A stretch of 64,000 bases of DNA, taken from Microbotryum silenes-acaulis. Lineage: Eukaryota; Basidiomycota; Microbotryomycetes; Microbotryales; Microbotryaceae. The position numbers and the translations under genes are program-made. Location of the stretch: assembly GCA_003665825.1 (NCBI GenBank), contig QPFY01000015.1, positions 372,001 to 436,000 on the forward strand, read 5' to 3'. Shown piece by piece: positions 56,731 to 64,000 of the stretch. Position 1 is the first letter of the stretch; each line of letters opens with the position of its first letter. The notes under the pieces were generated by a model. It saw only the letters and a program-made list of their open reading frames with translations, did no database searches and was not told the origin of the DNA.

Positions 56731-58976
56731 CTACTGACGCTGTAAATACAAAGTCATTGTCGTCTGAATCCTCGCGGCATCCTGCTCGGCAACAAGAGTC
56801 CTGCGAATCCCCCTAGCCTCGTCCTCAAAAGAAATCAAATCCGTTGGACCTGAGTACCCATTCATAGCAAACCTAAGGAAAACATCAAGCGCTGAGATTG
56901 CCTCCTTCAGCGTCGTTCGCTCCCCCGGTCGGAGCTCTATCTCCGCTTCCTCCTCTCCTCCTTCTCCCTCGCAATTCTCCTCCAACTCTTCGGCAATGAC
57001 CAGGTCCACAATCTCCTGATCGGTCATTTCAGCCCCACCAGCAAGGTTCTCCTCCTCCACATCGACGAGAAAGTGGATACTCATCTTCTCGTTGCTCGTA
57101 ACTATCCCCTTTTCGACCAGCTCATCGTTCGCCGTCTTCAGAGCGTTCATCGCGTTGATGATGCCGCGATCGCCATCGAGGGCCCGCGACCGTTGGGAAG
57201 AGGTGTATGGTCGGTCGATCCTTTGTTCTTGCGATCAGACAAGATTTGAGCGTGGCGCCAGCAGTTGGCAATCGTCTCGGGGCGGATGTCGTTCCACGCC
57301 TGTCTCGCAAGATTCATCGCTCGAAGCTGATCGATTGCGTAGATATCGTCGCCGGTTTGACCATCGTCGAACCTTGCAATAGCATTACGGATGAACCTAT
57401 CAAGCAGAGTGCATCATCATTGATCAGATAGGTTGGAAAACAGTCTCAAACCTCGGGACTCACCTTCTGCGATAGTTTGCCTTGAAGTTCGCAATGATTC
57501 CTTGATCGAGCGGCTGGATTCTTGACGTCATATTGGGTGCAAAGTAACGAACTTCGATGTTGGTGATGGAATCAACGCCCCTCGTGTGTCCCGAGAAGTT
57601 ATCGAGCCAGAGTTGCACTTTTCGGCCCTTGCTGCGAAGCTCGAGATCCCGGGCTTTCAACCATTCGACGTAAAGCTCGCCAGTCATCCACGCCTTCTTG
57701 TTCGATTGATAGTAATGATTGTAGTAGGTGGCTGGTTTTTTGTTGAAGCTACGAGGCTTCGCCGCGCTACCAATGATGAAGGGAGGGAGCCGTTCCGATC
57801 CGTCGGCGTTGACCGTGAAAGCGAAGGTGATGCGAGTCTTATTCATCTTGACACCATTTCGACCGTTCCGAGCAAGGCCCGTAGACGGACGCATAGCGTA
57901 GAAGAGACCGGTTTCGTCCATGTTGAAGATATCACTTGGGTCGTACTTGTTCGTAAGATCGACGACTCTTTTGCGCTCCTCTTCGAGCGTTTTCGCATCG
58001 ACCTTCTCGCCTTCGCCATGGAACTTGTAAGAGCGAAGATTGTGTCTAGATTCACAAAGAGGAAATTCAGACAATGTAGAACGGCTGGCTGGAACAAGAA
58101 TCACGCGAGTACCTTTTCTTAAAGCCCTGAAGCCAGCCGTTCGAAAAGGCGAAATCCCGAATCTCGAGTTTGTCGGCAAGTTGTTGACCTTTCAGGCGCA
58201 ATACATCGGTGGTGATGGTGGTGTTCTGCTCGAGAGCTTGAGTACACCAGATTGCCAGCGCCTTTTCCAGGTTCGGGTGCATGACGCTGTTGTTGCGCCT
58301 CATGCTTCCTTGACCGCTTTCGAGAAGGGCGCGATGCTCGTCTTCCTTTTTGCGCCATTGCGTGAGCTTTGGCTGGCTCAAGATCGGGATGTCTCGGTGG
58401 TTTGGCGAATTGTTGAAATACTTGACGGTGGCCGTACTTGTGCCGTGACGCTTTTGATAGTCAAGGACCTTGACCATCTGCGCGGTGGTCGTCGCGCCCT
58501 TCGCTTTCGGTCCAAGCTTTTGAGGCTTGGGCTTAGCCTTTTGAGACGAGGTCGAGGCTGAAGTCGAGCCCTTTGTATGTCGAGAGAGGGCTTGAGGGAT
58601 TCGCTTTGTTGACGATTTTTTTGGAGGCGACGAGGTCAGGTCGGGCATGGTGACCTCATTCGCGGCGGCCCGTGCGCCCGACTCCTCTCGGCAAGGCTTC
58701 AGAGGCGGCTGTGAAGGTGCCACAGACATCATCAGAAGGTCTGCAATGCAGCAAGCGATCAGTATGTAAATGAAAACTTACCGGTGGGAGAGCTCCATCC
58801 CTTTCGAGTTCGACCAGGTGCTTGCGATACGCGTCCCATTCGGCGCGATAGGGGGCGAATTGAGGATCGGCGGTGAGTTGACCATGACGATCCTCAAATT
58901 CCGGGAAGGGAATGAGACCATGATGATATGAAGAGGAATTTTTGATGAGGGCTTCTCGGATTGTGAAGATGTTCAT
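56731..58976 (-). CDS. Pogo-type transposase, one apparent frameshift
   Basis: Cut-and-paste transposase. Exons (minus) 58976..58782, 58708..58113, 58045..57464 and 57396 onward; the second acceptor (CACAG before 58708) was chosen because it joins in phase. Basic Ser/Lys-rich N-terminus, then a HTH region with VLDYQKRHGTSTATVKYF and ATTH-type CENP-B half (LEKALAIWCTQALEQN, DFAFSNGWLQGFKKR). The DDE_1 domain shows FNMDETGLFYAMRP (first Asp), LWLDNFSGHT (second Asp) and RIQPLDQGIIANFKANYRR (third Asp). After NCWRHAQILSD the frame breaks at an A-run near 57235; a different frame then runs from INAMNALKTANDEL to the stop at 56731. A single missing base would explain it, so the copy is either just inactivated or has a sequencing error in a homopolymer. 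Confidence 0.88.
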
Positions 58977-59297
58977 TTCGGCGTCGTTGTCGGCGGAAGA
59001 GAAGAGAGAAGCACGTCGCGACTAGCCTGTCAACGTGTCAACCGCCGCCTTTGCTCTCCTGTGCTCGCTTCTCGGCTGTTTCGGGGCATTTCGGACTCTT
59101 CCAGCAGGCGGCTCGTCAACAAGAACGCCGAAGGAGAGGCCAATTCCTGATCAATCGCTCATTTCCGGCTCTCTCTTATCTTATAATTTGACCTGTAAAC
59201 CCATAAATTATAAGGTATAAGATTGGACAGGTTCTGTCAGCCAAAAAAGTCGGGAGATTGAAAAGTCCATAAACTTTGACAGGTATAATATTGGGCG

Positions 59298-59322
59298 ATA
59301 TAAATTTTCTCAGGTCTGACTG
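59298..59322. repeat. Right terminal inverted repeat of pogo element
   Basis: 25 bases ending CAGGTCTGACTG, exact reverse complement of 56436-56460; followed by TA. Confidence 0.93.
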
Positions 59323-60442
59323 TACCTCGTAAAAAGCCCACCCCTGAAGCAGAGACCCGAGACAAAAAACGAACCGTGCTGGCAAGTAGCGCCCACCTCC
59401 TTTCCACTCGTTGCGGACCACTTCGGGCGAAACGCCGCCGATGCTGCTTGTCCTCCTTCCTCACACCCACATCCTCTTCTCACAGTTCCCAGGATCCAAA
59501 GCGCCGAGCCTTTTGCTTCTTTCATGGTCATGACAACCTCTCATCAGACTACGCTTTAATGCTTCTTCCCCAACTTGTCTTCCCAGACTTGGCGGGGTGT
59601 CGTTTTCCCACTATGTAGTAAGAGCTGACGAGTTCGGAAAGGGGGAAGACGATCGCCACCCCTCGAAAAGGTAGAGAAGGTGTCGACGTGGCACTTTGGT
59701 GGTCTTGGTTGGGGACGTTGAGGTCGTGTTTGGAGTGGATCGTGAAGTATTTTGGTGTCGGGGTGGAAGGGGATGCGGTGGGGGTTGAAATCGATGATGA
59801 GATCTCTGAGTGATGATGAGGATTCTGTGAGCGTAGCCAACAGCCTGCTCACGATCATATGATCATACTTTGTTTTTTCTGATGCACCCACACCCAATGT
59901 CGAGTCTTTGTGATATTTGATCGGTTATGCTATCTTAAGATTCCCAACTTGTTTTCTGTCGAGCGCCGGACTAAAAGTGAGCAAGTCGACACTGCACAGA
60001 GACAACGCAGGGTCCTCGTCACAGGCTGAGCTTTGAGGACGCCTTATCGGTCAATTTCAGGCGCTTTCGCTTGTCGGTTCCGTGAAAATCACAGCCTTCC
60101 GTTTTGAAGCAGCTTCAATCGCTTGAGAACGCAAGGTCACGGAGACGGTACGTTGGTCTGACGAGACGGCACGCTTTCCTGCAGAAAAGGTGGGTCGGAC
60201 AAACATCTAGCCGTGTCTTTGCTTCGTCTCAAGATGACCTCTCCTTCGGATTGGTCGGTATATCTCTCTAGTGCTCTCCCCGGTTACTCCTACCGCACCA
60301 CGCCATCCCCACTACACGCACCCCATCCCAACCTCTCTCAGTCCATCCTCACCGAGACGACCCAAACCTTGGTGTAAAAGAGACAAAGGTCCGATTGCAA
60401 CTCAATGTATCAAGACCCGGAATCTGGTGCCGTTGTAAATTT
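59323..60442. other. Region between pogo element and eL32
   Basis: About 1.1 kb. An open frame of 113 codons on the minus strand (59556-59897) has no recognisable motif. The eL32 3' UTR is at the right end. No supported gene. Confidence 0.45.
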
Positions 60443-61347
60443 TTATGCCTCCTCGGTGCGGACGCGTGCGTTGCCGTTGGTCAACTTGACGCCCAACTGT
60501 ACGCAAGAAAACGGCACTCGAAATCAGGGCCACATCCCCCACGTGGATATCATGCGTCGACTGTCGACTTACGACACGAGCCTTCTCAACGATCTCGACG
60601 CGCTTGCGGGACGAAACGCCGTGGGCGATCTCGGCGGCGTACGAGCCGTTGTGCATCAACAGGAGCTCGAGCTCGCGCGTGTTGTTGACGAGGAATCGCC
60701 TGTAGCCGTTGGGCATCACGTGGCGGGTCTTCTTGTTCGAACCGTAACTGGTGGTCGTAGCATAATGAGTGGGAGGTGGGAGTAGGTCAGCTTCAGGGTT
60801 GGTCTGGACGTCTCTTCGGTGAGAGGGTTTACTGACCCGATCTTGGGCATGGGGAGTTGACCCTTGAAACGACGTCGGACTCGGTTGTCAATACCTAGAT
60901 ACCATCACAAAATACCCGACATCATCAGTACCGCATGTTCTTTCTAGCCCACGGTCCGTCCCTATGGGCCACGCGACCCTCCTCTTCGTCTGTCGTGGTG
61001 GCTTCCGCTGATTGCACGCACCCTTGGGCTTGCGCCATGCTGCCTTGACACCGGCATAGCGATCCGATTGGTGGCGGCTAAAAGGCGATCAAAACGATCC
61101 ATGAATAATATGCAAAATGGTGCAATCCAGTGTTCGAGTGCGAATGAGCGAGATTGTCGTAGTGTGGAGGGTGGTGGGCGAGGGCGAATGCGTCGTGTGA
61201 GCGTCGTGCGAAAGGTAGGGCCAGCGTGGGTGAGAGAGATCAATGCAATCGTCAGCCATGGCTTCATTCAACCCTCATATACCCCGATGAGACTGACATG
61301 AAGGGCTTTGTCCTTTTCTTGATGCGGGGGATCGTAGTGGCGGCCAT
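60443..61347 (-). CDS. RPL32: 60S ribosomal protein eL32
   Basis: Structural protein of the large ribosomal subunit. Exons (minus): 61347..61298, 61077..61022, 60894..60837, 60747..60573, 60496..60443; 130 aa, typical length. Signatures: start [16 protein letters not shown], then [97 protein letters not shown] and the end [14 protein letters not shown]. All introns begin GT and end AG with agreeing phase; the first is the longest (220 nt), as usual in ribosomal protein genes. Confidence 0.95.
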
Positions 61348-63912
61348 CCTGGGTTACCTGTATAGAGAGTGGGTGGGGTGGGCGGAGGAGGTGCGTAGGC
61401 AGCAGCGGGCGAGGCAGGCAGGCAGGCGAGGCGAGGCAATCGGCAGGGCAGCGCGGATTTGGGCGTGCGGGAAGTTTTCAGAGGGCGCGGCAAGGCAGAA
61501 CGGACGTCAGCTCAAGCACTTCGCACTCCCCTAGCGAACGGCACAGAGGTCCAACCAACACGAGGGTCGTACGGATTCGGATGGAGAGGGTGTCGGTATG
61601 TACCTTTTGTTGATCTACGAACTGGGTGGAGACGACGACAGATCAAAGGCGCGAGACGCCCATCGATGGCTGCGACGGTGACTCTCACGCGCCTGCCGTA
61701 AATTGGTCGAAACTCGGTCTGGGCCATGGCCGAAATCGGGTCCGGGCGATTTTGGCCCACCCGCCGGTTCCTCGACTTCGCGCTGCCAGTCGATCAGAGC
61801 TCACTTGACTGGCCGCCGGTCGGATCACAGTCTTACGGCACGCAGAAAAGCCTGGGGGCGGAAACACTACAGGCCATACTCCAGATGAATGCAGCTTGGA
61901 CTTGTGAGGCCCTGCCTCTCGAAGCCATGGTGTGAAGAGGTCGGCGAAAGTTCTTTCCGAAGTTCCCCAGGTACAGTAGCAGCTGTCAAAGAATGCCCCA
62001 GCTCTTGCACGTAGACCGTTGGTATCTAACGAGGCTGTCTGATAGCTCTCTCGGAGAAATAAGGTCCCGGCGAGAGCGCAGAACCGACTTGAGTCTCTCG
62101 GCGCGCCGACGCTCACGTGCGCACGTTGGCTTCTGACAGGGGCCGGCCGGGCCCAGGACCGCTCGGGCGCTTTCGGAAAGCTTCTGAAGCTTCAAGCAAG
62201 ATCAGGGCAACGAGCACATTTCTGAGGCACAAAGATAAAGCAAAGCATTAGAAAGTTTGCTACAACACAGGTCAGCTCGTACCCCAGAAGAGATGAAGGG
62301 AGTGTAGTGACTACACTCGGCGCTTCCGTCTTCAGCAACACCGCTGGCGGCCTCAGGCCGGCGTCCAGCTGATCAGACGTCGATGGCCGCACCGGGGCAC
62401 TTTGACAACAAGGGGCTGCCTGTGGCAGTAGCTGCTGGTCCCGAACCTGTCCCGTGTCCGTGTCGGGTTCCTCGTCGACGGAGACAAGAGCTAGTAATGG
62501 ACCCTTTTCTCTCTTGTCTCGAAAGGGCCGGATGCAGCCCCGAGCGCTCCGGCTCTTGCCGCGAGTCCAAACCCGAACGATGCCCAATGATGCCGACGAC
62601 GAGGTCACCTGACACTTTTCAAATGCTGGAGACTTGCAGGTCACCCGGGCTGAAGACCTCCCGGTGATTCCCGATCCCTAGGTAGGTACTCGGACTTTGG
62701 CAAAGATATGTTGTTAAACCGTTTTGGACGAACTTTCGGTGATCGGAGCTACCGGCGGTCGCAGAGAGTCGTCCATTAGCTGAGCCTGAAAAAAGTTGGT
62801 CAAGGTCCGGGTGCAAGCTCCGGGCTTGTAAAGCCCGAGAACGTTCGCTGCCTGGGCTTGCGCGTCGGCTGGGCTGCGGCGCTCGGCACAACGGGCTGTC
62901 AATCGGTCAAATTGGACTGGCGCTGATTCGCTGGGACCTTGGCGCAAGGACGGCAGGCAGGCTTCGAGAGCTCCGCGAATCGCTCCGCGCCCCACCAGTC
63001 AACCCTCGCCGCTCCCCTTTTGAAGGTTTCCCCCTTCCCTTTTCTCGATCGAGGTCGTTGCTCTACAAAGTCACGCAACCCGCTTCAGCCCAAAGTCCAC
63101 CTAGACGAAACCCGAGCCACCTACGCCGCTCACATCGCCAGTGAAACCGCCCCTTCAGGCCTTTCCCTGTATCGATCGCTGCGAACACGCCCCTTGAACG
63201 GTTGAGCCCGCTCCTTATCGCCTCCGCCTCTCCTCATCGTCTAGCCCAAGCCGCAAACGACCCACGTCTCGCCTGTAGCTTCTGCTCCTTGAGATCACAC
63301 TAGCTACTCGGACATTACCCATTGCTAGGTTAGTGGCGACTACCCCTCCTTCCTCTGGTGCCGGCGATGTGGCGCTCCCGTCCTCGATGGAACGGGCTTT
63401 AGGGATGGCCCTGGCATCGGGCCGTTCTACGACCTTGCCCGGGCCAATAGCAGCTGGGCTGTTTTTCGCGCCTGGCCTCTGGCGGGATTCGCTCGCTGCC
63501 TTGGACCTGTGGATGCTCCGGAGATCGGACCCTAGTCATTCTAGTGTGCTACATTGTACGACAAGTCATCCGGAATACCCTGCTGACATGCCTTGCTTCC
63601 GTCTCCCTTCTCTGTTACGCCACGTCGCTGCGAATTCGCCCTCCTGACACGCCCGTCCGTTACGGCCTCGTGACTTCGCCACTTTCGACTTTGCTCGCTT
63701 GTCTGTTCGCGCGCGCGCCCCGGTGCCACTCACGCTGCACGACTCTCGCCTCCGACTTCAACGTGATTCAACCTCGGATCGGTTCCGATCATCCGCCGCG
63801 CCGTTTCCAAAAAACCAACTCTTCTCTCCGCTTGCCCCACCACTACCTTGCGTAAACTATTTATCTGGGGTTCCAAACGACCAACAGCCCTCGAGTCCCT
63901 TCGAGGTATCCA
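61348..63912. other. 2.5 kb stretch without a supportable gene
   Basis: Includes the eL32 promoter at the left (with a GGCAGGC-type repeat near 61413-61440) and, at the right, C/T-rich sequence that could be a long 5' leader of the gene starting at 63913. Open frames are short and overlapping. Confidence 0.45.
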
Positions 63913-64000
63913 ATGGCCCCCACTGTCCGTGCAGCCCCCGTCAACAACAAAAAAGCCGTCTCTTTCGACTTGCCCGCCGATCATGCCTCATCCTCGAGCG
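63913..64000 (+). CDS. Possible gene start running off the window
   Basis: An ATG at 63913 after pyrimidine-rich sequence opens a frame that is still open at the window end (start MAPTVRAAPVNNKKAVSF). Only about 29 codons are visible, so no family can be named. Codon use and the A-rich run are compatible with a protein start, but this rests on little evidence. Confidence 0.4.
   Translation, partial: MAPTVRAAPVNNKKAVSFDLPADHASSSS

Larger units (their letters stand above)
56436..59322. mobile_element. Complete pogo-family (Tc1/mariner superfamily) DNA transposon
   Basis: 2,887 bp element bounded by 25-bp perfect terminal inverted repeats starting CAGTCAGACC and flanked on both sides by TA (56434-56435 and 59323-59324), the target duplication of this superfamily. 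It encodes on the minus strand a transposase with a CENP-B-like N-terminal DNA-binding region and a DDE_1 catalytic domain. Perfect repeats and clean ends point to a recent insertion. Confidence 0.93.

Noticed and set aside
58656..58976. Separate small gene at the 5' end of the transposase
   Set aside because: A GTAAGT donor at 58781 and CACAG acceptor before 58708 join it in phase to the transposase, so it is read as exon 1.
59556..59897. 113-codon minus-strand open frame beside the pogo element
   Set aside because: No recognisable motif, no supporting splice structure and atypical composition; left unannotated.
1..64000. CRISPR arrays, bacterial operons or prophage
   Set aside because: No regularly spaced repeats of that kind; genes are intron-rich and eukaryotic.

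Overview
The window looks like nuclear DNA of a basidiomycete yeast-like fungus. Protein genes are cut by many short introns (mostly 50-110 nt, GT-AG with a few GC-AG), intergenic gaps are small, base composition is GC-rich, and the cast is clearly eukaryotic (TFIIS, NC2-alpha, RPC25, LST8, eL13, eL32, ER HSP90 ending in HDEL, a fungal GH18 chitinase). Placement among basidiomycetes is inference. All gene models were built by hand from reading frame, splice motifs and remembered family signatures; no database search was possible.

Layout. 1-6060 (+): 3' part of a very large PH / RasGEF-N / RasGEF-like / PH / RhoGAP signalling protein. 6377-9503 (-): REX4 ribosome-biogenesis exonuclease and DPH5 diphthamide methyltransferase. 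10108-11840 (-): unrecognised single-span membrane protein. 13875-15402 (+): secreted chitinase. 15789-17685 (-) and 18004-18711 (+): TFIIS and NC2-alpha, head to head over a 318 bp promoter. 18945-20631 (+): SET-domain methyltransferase. 20804-24062 (-): ER-lumenal HSP90 (GRP94 type). 24469-25427 (-): unrecognised membrane protein. 27475-27547 (-): tRNA-like gene with an odd anticodon loop. 28064-28998 (+): F-box-like gene with an apparent frameshift. 30309-31500 (-) eL13 and 32260-32698 (+) YOS1 share a repeat-rich divergent promoter. 33117-34068 (-): molybdopterin synthase large subunit. 34498-36799 (+): unrecognised low-complexity membrane protein. 37293-39777 (-): SLC43/Fmp42-like transporter broken by an 86 bp tandem duplication. 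41484-43461 (+): cold-shock-domain protein. 44250-45700 (-): decayed PIF1/Helitron-type helicase. 46630-51471 (+): kinesin-7-like motor. 51741-53144 (-) RPC25 and 53451-55401 (-) LST8. 56436-59322: complete pogo-type DNA transposon with matched terminal inverted repeats and TA target duplication. 60443-61347 (-): eL32. 63913 onward (+): possible start of a gene running off the window.

There is no operon logic; the genes are ordinary housekeeping loci separated by a few transposon-related stretches. The most unusual signals are two tandem 9-nt micro-exons that build the second zinc knuckle of TFIIS, another 9-nt micro-exon inside a cold-shock domain, a 5-nt first coding exon in eL13, two GC-AG introns, an HDEL-tailed ER HSP90 in a fungus, the frame-breaking 86 bp duplication in a transporter, and the intact-ended pogo element.
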